NCBI RefSeq assembly: GCF_000696185.1
Contig: NZ_KK853997.1
Span: 5,347,084 to 5,411,083, forward strand
From: Kitasatospora cheerisanensis KCTC 2395
GTDB taxonomy: Bacteria > Actinomycetota > Actinomycetes > Streptomycetales > Streptomycetaceae
Length of the DNA stretch: 64,000 nt
Direction of reading: 5' to 3'
The position numbers and the translations under genes are program-made. Numbering within the stretch: position 1 is the stretch's first letter; every line of letters begins with the position of its first letter. Below are positions 53,540 through 61,524 of the stretch, piece by piece. The notes below the pieces were generated by a model, which searched no databases, was not told the DNA's origin, and saw only the letters and a program-made list of their open reading frames with translations.

Positions 53540-54952
53540 ATGGCTAAGGCACCCGTTCTCACCCCCCAGGCGGAAGACTTCCCCCGCTGGTACCAGGACC
53601 TCATCAACAAGGCAGAGCTGGCCGACAACGGTCCGGTGCGGGGCACCATGGTCATCCGACCGTACGGCTACGGCCTGTGGGAGCGGATGCAGCAGGAGAT
53701 GGACGCCCGGATCAAGAAGGCCGGCGCCCAGAACGCGTACTTCCCGATGTTCATCCCGCAGTCGTACCTGACCAAGGAAGCCGAGCACGTGGAGGGCTTC
53801 GCCCCCGAGCTCGCGGTGGTCACCCACGGCGGCGGCAAGGAGCTGGAGGAGCCGGTCGTCGTCCGGCCCACCTCCGAGACGATCATCAACGAGTACTTCT
53901 CCAAGTGGGTGCAGAGTCACCGCGACCTGCCGCTGCTGATCAACCAGTGGGCCAACGTGGTCCGCTGGGAGCTCCGCCCGCGCGTCTTCCTGCGCACCAC
54001 CGAGTTCCTCTGGCAGGAGGGCCACACCGCCCACGCCACCTACGAGGACGCCCGCGCGTACGCCTCGCGGATCCACACGGACGTCTACGGCGACTTCATG
54101 ACCAACGTCCTCGGCATCGACGTGGTGCTCGGCCGCAAGACCGCCCGGGAGCGCTTCGCGGGCGCCATCAACACCCTCACGCTCGAAGGCATGATGGGCG
54201 ACGGCAAGGCGCTGCAGATGGGCACCAGCCACGAGCTGGGCCAGAACTTCGCCAAGGCCTTCAACACCACGTACCAGCTGCAGGGCGCCGAGCGCGAGTT
54301 CGTCTGGCAGACCTCCTGGGGCGTCTCGACCCGCATGGTCGGCGGCCTGATCATGTCCCACGGCGACGACAACGGCCTGCGGGTCCCGCCGCGGCTGGCC
54401 GCCGTCCAAGTCGTCGTCCTGGCCATCAAGGGCGAGGACGCGGTGCTGGCCAAGGTCCGCGAGATCGGCGCCCAGCTGGAGGCCGCCGGCGTCCGCGTGG
54501 TCGTCGACGACCGCACCGACACCCCGTTCGGCCGCCGCGCCGTCGACTGGGAGCTCAAGGGCGTTCCGCTGCGCATCGAGGTCGGCCCGCGCGACCTGGA
54601 GGCCGGCACCGCGATGCTGGTCCGCCGGATCGCCGGCGGCAAGGAGCCGGTCCAGGCCGACTCCCTGGCCGCGGTCGTCCCCGGCATCCTGGAGGAGGAC
54701 CAGGCGCAGCTGCTGCGCGAGTCCCGCGAGCGCCGCGAGGCCCGCACCGTCGACGTGAAGACCATCGACGAGGCCGTCGAGGCCGCCGCCACCGGCTGGG
54801 GCCGGATCTCCTGGGCCGACCTCGGCCCGGAGGGCGAGGCGAAGTTGGCCGAGCAGGGTGTGTCGGTCCGCTGCCTGGTCGCTGCCGACGGCACCGTGCC
54901 GGCCGCCGACGACCAGGACGGCAACGTCGCCCTGGTGGCCCGCGCGTACTGA
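53540..54952 (+). CDS. proS: Proline--tRNA ligase (short archaeal/eukaryotic-like type)
   Basis: 470 residues. It charges tRNA-Pro. The class II motifs are visible: ERMQQEMDARIKKAGAQNAYFPMFIP (motif 1), RPTSETIINEYFSKWVQSHRDLP with WELRPRVFLRTTEFLWQEGHTAH (motif 2) and MSHGDDNGLRVPPRLA (motif 3). The editing insertion domain of the long bacterial type is absent, and a C-terminal domain with RISWADLGPEG is present, as in the type-3 enzymes. In S. coelicolor I remember proS elsewhere in the chromosome, so its place before rpsP is notable. ATG 53540. Confidence 0.95.
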   Translation: MAKAPVLTPQAEDFPRWYQDLINKAELADNGPVRGTMVIRPYGYGLWERMQQEMDARIKKAGAQNAYFPMFIPQSYLTKEAEHVEGFAPELAVVTHGGGKELEEPVVVRPTSETIINEYFSKWVQSHRDLPLLINQWANVVRWELRPRVFLRTTEFLWQEGHTAHATYEDARAYASRIHTDVYGDFMTNVLGIDVVLGRKTARERFAGAINTLTLEGMMGDGKALQMGTSHELGQNFAKAFNTTYQLQGAEREFVWQTSWGVSTRMVGGLIMSHGDDNGLRVPPRLAAVQVVVLAIKGEDAVLAKVREIGAQLEAAGVRVVVDDRTDTPFGRRAVDWELKGVPLRIEVGPRDLEAGTAMLVRRIAGGKEPVQADSLAAVVPGILEEDQAQLLRESRERREARTVDVKTIDEAVEAAATGWGRISWADLGPEGEAKLAEQGVSVRCLVAADGTVPAADDQDGNVALVARAY

Positions 54953-54963
54953 TCCGCAATCGC

Positions 54964-55001
54964 CGCGAACGTCCCCGGGCCCCGGCCCGGGGACGTTCGC
55001 G
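54964..55001 (+). terminator. Terminator of proS
   Basis: A perfect 17-bp stem (54964-54980 with 54985-55001) with a CCCG loop, 11 bases after the stop, no U tract. It is among the strongest hairpins in the window. Confidence 0.8.
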
Positions 55002-55375
55002 CGAGGCCACTGCCGCGGTGAGCTGTGGAAGCCCGGGTTGGGCCGGAGAATTCCCGAACCCCGGTTCGTGTGCTGGCAGTTGAGACTACTCACCAGTCAA
55101 CTCCCGGGAGTACCTGACAAGCGGTACGGTATACGGCCCGTGGCCCTGTCAATTTTCGGACAGGTCGCGGGCCGTCCGCCGTGGGGATGTTGGGCTCCGC
55201 GACGGGTGCCGAGAGCCCGGCGAGCCCGCCGGGCCCAAACGTGCAGGGGGTTGGTCTTGCGTCAGTTCGGAACCGCGCAATTCGCGTGCGGAAGTGCATT
55301 CCTGAGAGTCCGCTGGGAATTCCCGGAGCACGGGGTCCGGCGGAACATCGGCTCTCTCCCCATCGTTGGTACAGC
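55002..55375 (+). other. 374-base region upstream of the HExxH protein gene
   Basis: No gene is supported here. There is a 12-base palindrome ACTCCCGGGAGT at 55100-55111. A TATACG hexamer at 55130 lies too close to the CTGACA at 55114 for a standard promoter. A long leader or a start upstream of 55376 cannot be excluded. Confidence 0.4.
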
Positions 55376-55954
55376 GTGAGCACGACACAGCCCCTCGTCC
55401 TTGCGGCCGAACTGGCCGCCGCCTGGAGCGACATCCAGGCCCACCACCGGGACCTGCCCGACCTGGCGTCTCCCGAGGCGCTGATCGGCGAGTCCTCGTC
55501 GGCCTGCGGCACCCAGCTCAACTTCGAGCGCCTGCTGCACGAGGCCGCGCACGGCCTGGCCGCCGCCCGGGAGATCCGCGACACCTCGCGGGCCGGTCGC
55601 TACCACAACCGCCGCTTCCTGCTGCTCGCCTCCGAGCTGGGCCTCGCCCACCCGGTCGAGCCGCACGCCAGCAGCGGCTTCTCCCAGGTGACGATGGGGC
55701 ACGAGACCCGCGAACGCTACGCCGAGACCATCGAGCGTCTCGACCGCGCGCTCGGGGCGCACCAGCTCGCCGTCGCCGGCGAGGGCAACCACCGCGCCTT
55801 CCGCGGACCTGCCGCCCGGCACGGTTCCTCGGGCGGCGGCGTCCGGGTCAAGGCGGTGTGCGGCTGCGGTCGCAACGTCCGCGTCGTCCCGTCCGTGCTG
55901 GCGCAGGCCTCGATCGTCTGCGGCGCCTGCCAGCAGCCGTTCAAGATCGCTTGA
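55376..55954 (+). CDS. Unknown protein with HExxH and zinc-ribbon-like motifs (SprT-like)
   Basis: 192 residues. The sequence LNFERLLHEAAHGLAAAREI contains HEAAH (about residue 59), a zinc-metalloprotease HExxH motif, then RYHNRRFLLLASELGL and HPVEPHASSGFSQVT. The C-terminus has CGCGRNVRV and CGACQQPFKIA, a four-Cys zinc ribbon. A SprT-like or Wss1-like layout of a protease core followed by a zinc ribbon is suggested, but the third zinc ligand is not obvious. SprT-like proteins elsewhere cut DNA-protein crosslinks. Nothing nearby links it to repair. GTG 55376 matches the start of the predicted helical domain; the protein has no signal peptide. Confidence 0.7.
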   Translation: MSTTQPLVLAAELAAAWSDIQAHHRDLPDLASPEALIGESSSACGTQLNFERLLHEAAHGLAAAREIRDTSRAGRYHNRRFLLLASELGLAHPVEPHASSGFSQVTMGHETRERYAETIERLDRALGAHQLAVAGEGNHRAFRGPAARHGSSGGGVRVKAVCGCGRNVRVVPSVLAQASIVCGACQQPFKIA

Positions 55955-56307
55955 TCCGGGCCGCGGGCGGGGTGCCCGCGGACCGGCCGCGAGTCGGCCG
56001 GCCCCCTTGTCCGGGGGACGGTCGACGCCACACCTCCGGGCCCGATTGCCGGAGTCGAACGCCCTTCGGGAGTACTGCTGTCGCCCGGGCCGAGCGGCCC
56101 GACGACGCCCAAGAGGTCCTGCCGAGCCGTGCGGGGGCGCGGTCCGGGGGACCTCGGCCATGTGGCAGAATGGACAGCTGAGTACTCGGCAGCCAGGCAG
56201 GACCCTCTCTCCTAACGGCTGGCGTGTCCCTTGAACGGCACCTCGCGCCGCAGCCCCACGCGGCGGAGCGCTGCTCACCCACGTCAAAACCAGGAGAATC
56301 CACACCC

Positions 56308-56736
56308 GTGGCTGTCAAGATCAAGCTGAAGCGTCTGGGCAAGATCCGCTCCCCGCACTACCGCATCGTCGTCGCCGACTCGCGCACCAAGCGTGACGGC
56401 CGCGCGATCGAGGAGATCGGCATCTACCAGCCGACCTACAACCCCTCGAAGATCGAGGTCGACGGCGAGCGCGCCCAGTACTGGCTGTCCGTCGGCGCCC
56501 AGCCGACCGAGCCGGTGCTCGCCATCCTCAAGCTGACCGGCGACTGGCAGAAGTTCAAGGGCCTGCCGGCTCCGGAGCCGCTGAAGGTCGCCGAGCCCAA
56601 GGTCGAGGACTTCTCGCACCTGTTCGCCAAGGCCGTCGCCGGCTTCGAGGACGCCACCACCGGTGTCGCCATCACCCCGAAGGCCAAGAAGTCGGACAAG
56701 GCTGACGAGGCCGAGGCCGCTTCCACCGAGGCCTGA
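56308..56736 (+). CDS. rpsP: 30S ribosomal protein S16
   Basis: 142 residues. AVKIKLKRLGKIRSPHYRIVVADSR and IGIYQPTYNP are S16 signatures, seen here as RLGKIRSPHYRIVVADSR. The C-terminal extension of about 60 residues (KVAEPKVEDFSHLF, then PKAKKSDKADEAEAASTEA) is longer than in E. coli, as is usual in Streptomyces. GTG 56308 follows CAGGAGA. It starts the conserved rpsP-khpA-rimM-trmD-rplS set. Confidence 0.96.
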   Translation: MAVKIKLKRLGKIRSPHYRIVVADSRTKRDGRAIEEIGIYQPTYNPSKIEVDGERAQYWLSVGAQPTEPVLAILKLTGDWQKFKGLPAPEPLKVAEPKVEDFSHLFAKAVAGFEDATTGVAITPKAKKSDKADEAEAASTEA

Positions 56737-56738
56737 GC

Positions 56739-56978
56739 ATGATCGAGGAAGCCCTCGACCACCTGGTGAAGGGCATCGTCGAGCACCCCGACGAGGTGCA
56801 GGTCCGCTCGCGCAACCTGCGCCGCGGTCACACCATCGAGGTGCGGGTGCACCCCGACGACCTCGGCAAGGTGATCGGCCGGGGCGGCCGCACGGCTCGC
56901 GCACTGCGCACCGTGGTCGGCGCCCTCGGCGGTCGCAACGTCCGGGTCGACCTGGTCGACGTGGACAGCCTTCGCTGA
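56739..56978 (+). CDS. khpA: KH-domain RNA-binding protein KhpA
   Basis: 79 residues. The KH domain shows GxxG as VIGRGGRTARALRTVV (about 46-61), preceded by DEVQVRSRNLRRGHTIEVRV. It binds RNA together with KhpB in other bacteria. Position directly after rpsP is conserved. ATG 56739, 2 bases after the rpsP stop. A strong hairpin follows. Confidence 0.95.
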   Translation: MIEEALDHLVKGIVEHPDEVQVRSRNLRRGHTIEVRVHPDDLGKVIGRGGRTARALRTVVGALGGRNVRVDLVDVDSLR

Positions 56979-57028
56979 CTCCTCGATCGACCGGCAACGT
57001 CGACCGACAGGTCGACCACCGGGTTTCT

Positions 57029-57062
57029 GGACCGGCCGGGACGCATCCGTCCCGGCCGGTCC
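57029..57062 (+). terminator. Hairpin terminator after khpA
   Basis: GGACCGGCCGGGACG (57029-57043) pairs perfectly with CGTCCCGGCCGGTCC (57048-57062) with a CATC loop, followed by TTCCCGTTTT. It probably separates rpsP-khpA from rimM-trmD. Confidence 0.85.
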
Positions 57063-57163
57063 TTCCCGTTTTCCGGGTTCCCCCGCCTTCCCGGGGGCTC
57101 CCGCCCCACCACCTCGTTCGCCCCAACCGGGCTCATCTCGCGCATCTCAGGAGAACGATCACC

Positions 57164-57871
57164 GTGCAGCTCGTCGTCGGGAAGATCGGCCGTGCCCACG
57201 GCATCCGCGGGGACGTCAGTGTCGAGGTCCGCACCGACGAGCCCGAGCTGCGGCTCGGGCCCGGCGCGGTCCTGCTCACCGACCCGGCCGGCATCGGACC
57301 GCTGACCGTCGAGTCCGGCAAGGTGCACAGCGGGCGACTGCTGCTGCGCTTCGCCGGCGTCAAGGACCGCACCGCCGCGGAGGCGCTGCGCGGCACCTTC
57401 CTGATCGCCGAGGTCGACCCGGAGGAGACCCCCGACGACCCCGACGAGTACTACGACCACCAGCTGATCGGCCTGGACGTCGTCCTCACCGACGGCACCC
57501 TGATCGGCGAGCTCACCGGGGTCGTCCACCTGCCCTACCAGGACCTGCTCACCGTCCAGCGGCCCGACGGCACCGAGGTCCTCATCCCCTTCGTCGAGCA
57601 GATCGTCCCCGTCATCGACCTGGACGAGCAGCGCGCCGTCATCACCCCGCCGCCCGGCCTGATCGACCCGGCGGACGCGGTCGTCGCGTCGACGCGGGAG
57701 GCTTCGGCGGCGGGCGAGGCGAGCGAGGGTGCTGCGGGCGCTTCGGCGGGCGAGGGCGCGGAGGGCGCTGCGGCTGAGGCGGGCGAGGGCGCGGAGGGCG
57801 CTGCGGCTGAGGACTCGGGCGGTTCCGGTGGCGCGGCCGGCTCCGAGGACTCGACGGGGGGTGCGGCGTGA
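57164..57871 (+). CDS. rimM: 16S rRNA processing protein RimM
   Basis: 235 residues. The N-terminal RimM domain has VVGKIGRAHGIRGDVSVEV, and the PRC-barrel follows with YYDHQLIGLDVVLTDGTLIGEL and VVHLPYQDLLTV, ending VIPFVEQIVPVIDLDEQR-like sequence (FVEQIVPVIDLDEQRAV). It acts in 30S maturation and binds S19. About 55 residues after the barrel are Ala/Gly/Glu/Ser tail with two tandem copies of GEGAEGAAAE. The tail is not needed in the family. GTG 57164; overlaps trmD start by four bases. Confidence 0.94.
   Translation: MQLVVGKIGRAHGIRGDVSVEVRTDEPELRLGPGAVLLTDPAGIGPLTVESGKVHSGRLLLRFAGVKDRTAAEALRGTFLIAEVDPEETPDDPDEYYDHQLIGLDVVLTDGTLIGELTGVVHLPYQDLLTVQRPDGTEVLIPFVEQIVPVIDLDEQRAVITPPPGLIDPADAVVASTREASAAGEASEGAAGASAGEGAEGAAAEAGEGAEGAAAEDSGGSGGAAGSEDSTGGAA
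57746..57811 (+). repeat. Tandem duplication of 33 bases in the rimM tail
   Basis: Two perfect adjacent copies (57746-57778 and 57779-57811) encode the repeated AGEGAEGAAAE unit. They lie in the disordered C-terminal tail, so copy number may vary between strains. Confidence 0.85.
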
Positions 57872-58695
57872 GCGACATGCGGATCGACGTCGTCACGATC
57901 TTCCCCGAGTACCTGGAACCGCTGAACGTCTCGCTGGTCGGCAAGGCGCGGGCCCGCGGCCAGCTCGACGTGCACCTGCACGACCTGCGCTCGTGGACCA
58001 CCGACATCCACCGGACCGTGGACGACACCCCCTACGGCGGTGGCCCCGGCATGGTGATGAAGCCCGAACCGTGGGGCGCGGCGCTGGACGCCGTCCTCGC
58101 GGCCGGACCCGAGGGCGAGGTGCCGACCCTGGTCGTCCCCACCCCCAGCGGACGGTCGTTCACCCAGGAACTCGCCCAGGACCTGGCCTCCCGCAGCTGG
58201 CTGGCCTTCGCGCCCGCCCGCTACGAGGGCATCGACCGGCGGGTCATCGAGGAGGCCGCGACCCGGATGCCCGTGGTCGAAGCCTCCATCGGCGACTACG
58301 TGCTGGCCGGCGGCGAGGTCGCCGTGCTGGTGATGGTCGAGGCGATCGCCCGCCTGCTGCCGGGCGTGCTCGGCAACGCCGAGTCGCACCGGGACGATTC
58401 CTTCGCCCCCGGCGCCATGGCCGACCTGCTGGAGGGCCCGGTGTACACCAAGCCCGCCGAGTGGCGCGGCCGGGAAGTGCCGGAGATCCTGCTCAGCGGC
58501 CACCACGGGAAGATCGCCCAGTGGCGGCGGGAGCAGGCGTTCGCCCGCACCCTCGCCAACCGGCCCGACCTGGTGGCCCGTTGGCAGCGCGAGGCGTTCA
58601 CCAAGAAGGAGCGCGAAGCGCTCAGCGTCCTGGGCCTGGCCTGGGACGAAGCCGCCGGCCGATTTCGGTCTGCGGTGGAGCCTGTGGAAGAATAG
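57868..58695 (+). CDS. trmD: tRNA (guanine(37)-N(1))-methyltransferase
   Basis: 275 residues. It methylates G37 in tRNAs reading CNN codons with SAM. The SPOUT knot region has MRIDVVTIFPEYLEPLN, PYGGGPGMVMKPEPW, ARYEGIDRRVIEEA and ASIGDYVLAGGEVAVLVMVEAI. The C-terminal domain has PVYTKPAEWRGREVPEILLSGHHGKIAQWRREQA, seen as EVPEILLSGHHGKI. GTG 57868 overlaps the rimM stop; ATG 57877 (MRIDVV) is an equally plausible start. Confidence 0.96.
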   Translation: MSDMRIDVVTIFPEYLEPLNVSLVGKARARGQLDVHLHDLRSWTTDIHRTVDDTPYGGGPGMVMKPEPWGAALDAVLAAGPEGEVPTLVVPTPSGRSFTQELAQDLASRSWLAFAPARYEGIDRRVIEEAATRMPVVEASIGDYVLAGGEVAVLVMVEAIARLLPGVLGNAESHRDDSFAPGAMADLLEGPVYTKPAEWRGREVPEILLSGHHGKIAQWRREQAFARTLANRPDLVARWQREAFTKKEREALSVLGLAWDEAAGRFRSAVEPVEE

Positions 58696-58851
58696 GCGAT
58701 TGCTGTCTGTCGCCCGGCTCCCCTCGTGGGGGGCCAGTGGACCGGTGCCCCCGCCACGGGGGGTTCACCGCCAGCCGAAGCGGCCCGCAGCACCACCCAG
58801 TTGAGACTAATTTCCGTGGGCGGCCCGTGGCGCCTGCGATGGAGAGCAACG

Positions 58852-59202
58852 ATGAGCAACAAGCTCGCTGCTGTCGACGCGGCCTCGCTGCGTACCGACA
58901 TCCCCGCCTTCCGCCCCGGCGACACCCTGAAGGTGCACGTCCGAGTCATCGAAGGCAACCGCTCGCGCGTCCAGGTCTTCCAGGGCGTCGTCATCCGTCG
59001 TCACGGCGCCGGCATCGGTGAGACCTTCACCGTCCGCAAGGTCAGCTTCAACGTCGGTGTCGAGCGCACCTTCCCGGTGCACACCCCGGTCGTCGAGAAG
59101 ATCGAGGTCGTGACCCGCGGTGCGGTCCGCCGCGCCAAGCTGTACTACCTGCGTGACCTCCGCGGCAAGGCCGCGAAGATCAAGGAGAAGCGCGACGCGT
59201 GA
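58852..59202 (+). CDS. rplS: 50S ribosomal protein L19
   Basis: 116 residues. FRPGDTLKVHVRVIEGNRSRVQVFQGVVIRR, GETFTVRKVSFNVGVERTFPVH and RRAKLYYLRDLRGKAAKIKE are L19 signatures, quoted here in pieces FRPGDTLKVHVRV and VGVERTFPVH. ATG 58852 with GGAGAG upstream. The 156-base gap after trmD holds GC-rich hairpins (CCCCTCGTGGGG and CCCCC/GGGGG pairs around 58720-58765) that could be a leader or attenuator. I could not identify a known L19 leader. Confidence 0.96.
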   Translation: MSNKLAAVDAASLRTDIPAFRPGDTLKVHVRVIEGNRSRVQVFQGVVIRRHGAGIGETFTVRKVSFNVGVERTFPVHTPVVEKIEVVTRGAVRRAKLYYLRDLRGKAAKIKEKRDA

Positions 59203-59267
59203 TCGCGCAGGCTCGACGGGGGTCGGCCCACCGACCGGTTTAGACCGGGAGGATAAGCTCACCCCCG

Positions 59268-60164
59268 ATGAGCACGCACGAGCCACCGACGGACCGCGAC
59301 GGCAGTCCCGAACCCACGGGTACGGATACACCGGCGCGGTCCGTCGTCGTTTCCCGGGACACGGCTGACGGCGGAAGCCGGGACGGGGTCGGAGACGGGG
59401 ACGCAGGCGGTAGCGAAGGTGCTGCCGAGGCCGAGGCCGAGGCCGACGCCGACGGTGATGCTGAGCCGGGTGCTGACGCTGATGCCGAGGGCAGTGGTGG
59501 GCGGCGGTGGTCGCGGGACCTGCTGTGGATCGCCGCGGTGTGCGTGGCCGCGCTGCTGCTGGTGAACGCCTTCGTGGCCCGGCCCTTCGCGGTGCCCTCC
59601 GGTTCCATGGAGGGGACGTTGCAGCCGGGGGACCGCGTCCTGGTCAACCAGCTCGCCTACGCCTTCGACGGGCAGCCGCAGCGGGGCGACGTGGTGGTCT
59701 TCGACGGCATCGGCTCCTTCCTGCCGTACCAGGCTGAACCGTCCGGAGTGAAGCGGCTGTTGACCAGCGCCGGACTGGCCCCGGCCGGCGACACCGTCTA
59801 TGTGAAGCGGGTGATCGGCGTCGGCGGCGACCGCATCACCTGCTGCGGCTCCGACGGCCGCCTGCGGATCAACGGGGTGCCACTGGACGAGAGCGCGTAC
59901 CTGCTCCCCGGTGACGCACCGTCGGCTGTACCGTTCGACGTCGTGGTTCCTTCCGGCAAGTTGTGGGTGATGGGCGACCACCGCAGTGCGTCCCGCGACT
60001 CCCGGGACCACCTCGGCGAGCCCGGCGGCGGCACCGTGCCCGTGGCCCGGGTGATCGGCCGCGTCGACTGGCTGCTGTTCCCCCTCGGCCGGACGACCTC
60101 GCTCGACCGGCCGGCGGCTTTCGCCGCGATTGAGGGGACTGGTGGCCATGGGGAGCAGAGGTAG
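59268..60164 (+). CDS. sipW: Type I signal peptidase SipW
   Basis: 298 residues. A 75-residue acidic Ala/Asp/Glu-rich cytoplasmic leader (AEAEAEADADGDAEPGADAD) precedes one membrane segment (LLWIAAVCVAALLLVNAFVA) and the catalytic domain. The Ser is in VPSGSMEGTLQPGDRVLVN, the Lys in VYVKRVIGVGGDRI, and GDHRSASRDSRDH is the C-terminal signature box. It removes signal peptides on the outer face. A C-terminal membrane segment present in some Streptomyces Sip proteins is not clear here. First of four adjacent signal-peptidase genes. Confidence 0.93.
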   Translation: MSTHEPPTDRDGSPEPTGTDTPARSVVVSRDTADGGSRDGVGDGDAGGSEGAAEAEAEADADGDAEPGADADAEGSGGRRWSRDLLWIAAVCVAALLLVNAFVARPFAVPSGSMEGTLQPGDRVLVNQLAYAFDGQPQRGDVVVFDGIGSFLPYQAEPSGVKRLLTSAGLAPAGDTVYVKRVIGVGGDRITCCGSDGRLRINGVPLDESAYLLPGDAPSAVPFDVVVPSGKLWVMGDHRSASRDSRDHLGEPGGGTVPVARVIGRVDWLLFPLGRTTSLDRPAAFAAIEGTGGHGEQR

Positions 60165-61319
60165 ACCCCGAGGCGCCGCCGACGGCACAGCCGACTCCGG
60201 GCAGCGGGCGCACGAGCCGCACGGCGAGCTGCCGGAATCTGTGTACGTGCCTGCCGGAACCACCGCCGCGGCTGTCGGCGACGGTGCCGGAGAGGCCGGC
60301 AACCCCACTGGGGCCGAAGGGACTTGGGCCGGCGGTGCCAATTCGGTCGACCGACTTGGCGGGCTCGGCGAGCTCGCCGGGGTTGATGGGCACGACGGGG
60401 TCGACGGGATGGACGGGGTCGATGGGGTCGATGGGGTGACCGAGGGCGCCGGGGACGGCGCCGGGGGCGGCCCGTCCGGGGGCGTGCCGAGCGGCGGCGC
60501 ACCGCCAAGCGTGCCGCACGCCGGGGTCGGCGCTCCGTGTTGCGCGAGCTGCCGGTGATCGTGCTGGTGGCGTTGGTCATCGCGGTGGTGCTGAAGACCT
60601 TCCTGGTCCAGGTGTTCGTGATTCCCTCCGGTTCGATGGAACCGACCCTGCAGGTCGGCGACCGCGTCCTGGTCGACAAGCTCACCCCGTGGTTCGGCTC
60701 GGAGCCGGAGCGCGGCGAGGTGGTGGTGTTCAAGGACCCGGGCGGCTGGCTGGAGAGCGACCACAAGCCGTCCACGGACGGGACCGTGGTGCGGCACATC
60801 AAGTCGGTGTTCTCCGCGGTGGGCGTCCTTCCTTCCGAAGACGAACGGGACTTGATCAAGCGGGTGATCGGTGTCGCCGGAGACACCGTGGAGTGCTGCG
60901 ACGCCCAGGGCCGGCTGAGCGTGAACGGCACCCCGCTGGACGAGCCGTACATCGCGCCCGGCAACGTGCCCTCGCGGATCACCTTCAAGGTGACGGTCCC
61001 TCAGGGGCGGCTGTGGGTGATGGGCGATCACCGCGACCTGTCCGCGGACTCCCGCTACCACATGGGCAATCCGGGCACCGGGACGGTGCCGGTGGCCAAC
61101 GTGGTCGGTCGCGCCTTCGTGGTCGCGTGGCCGCTCTCCCACTTCGGTCAACTGAGTGTTCCCGATTCACTCTCCTCGTTGCCGGTGCGGGTGGCAGGAT
61201 CATCGGCCGTCGGGCCGGTTCCTGCGGAACCCCCGCTCGTTATGGGTGTGTTGGGCGTCCTTCCGGTCGTCGTCCGGCGGTGGAGATCGCACCGGCGGGC
61301 CGGGTCGGTGGCCGACTGA
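60148..61319 (+). pseudogene. sipX: Type I signal peptidase SipX, interrupted by an apparent frameshift
   Basis: ATG 60148 overlaps the sipW end. The first frame gives MGSRGRPRGAADGTA, a Gly/Asp leader with VDG repeats, and breaks near 60478. The -1 frame then reads RRRTAKRAARRGRRSVLREL into the membrane segment (LPVIVLVALVIAVVLKTFLV) and the full catalytic domain: VIPSGSMEPTLQVGDRVLVDKL (Ser), DLIKRVIGVAGDTVE (Lys), MGDHRDLSADSRYH, and a C-terminal membrane segment (VMGVLGVLPVVV). One added G in the G5 run at 60478-60482 (or 60463-60467) restores about 390 residues. It may be a sequence error; restart at about 60537 would give the membrane and catalytic parts alone. Confidence 0.85.
60379..60441 (+). 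repeat. 9-base tandem repeats in sipX coding VDG-type units
   Basis: Seven consecutive 9-base units of GGGGTCGAT type (60379-60441) encode GVDGHDGVDGMDGVDGVDGV. The units vary at third positions, so this is an old minisatellite in the cytoplasmic leader. Confidence 0.7.
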
Positions 61320-61524
61320 CATACCGGTCGGCGCGTGGAAACACCGGCTTGCCGACCGGGAGTGATAGAGAAGTGCTGAAGTGCTCGGTTCCGGCCTGGT
61401 GTCGGGCGTGCCCGGGTAGGGCAAGCCAGAGGCGGGTTTTCGATCGATCGCAGAGTGTGGTGCCCGCTGTGCGGCACTGGTGAGCGCGGACGCGCAGGCG
61501 TCCGCACAGCAGGGAGGAGATGTC

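Noticed and set aside
58696..58851. Known ribosomal-protein leader before rplS
   Set aside because: G/C-rich hairpins exist, but I could not match a described L19 leader structure.
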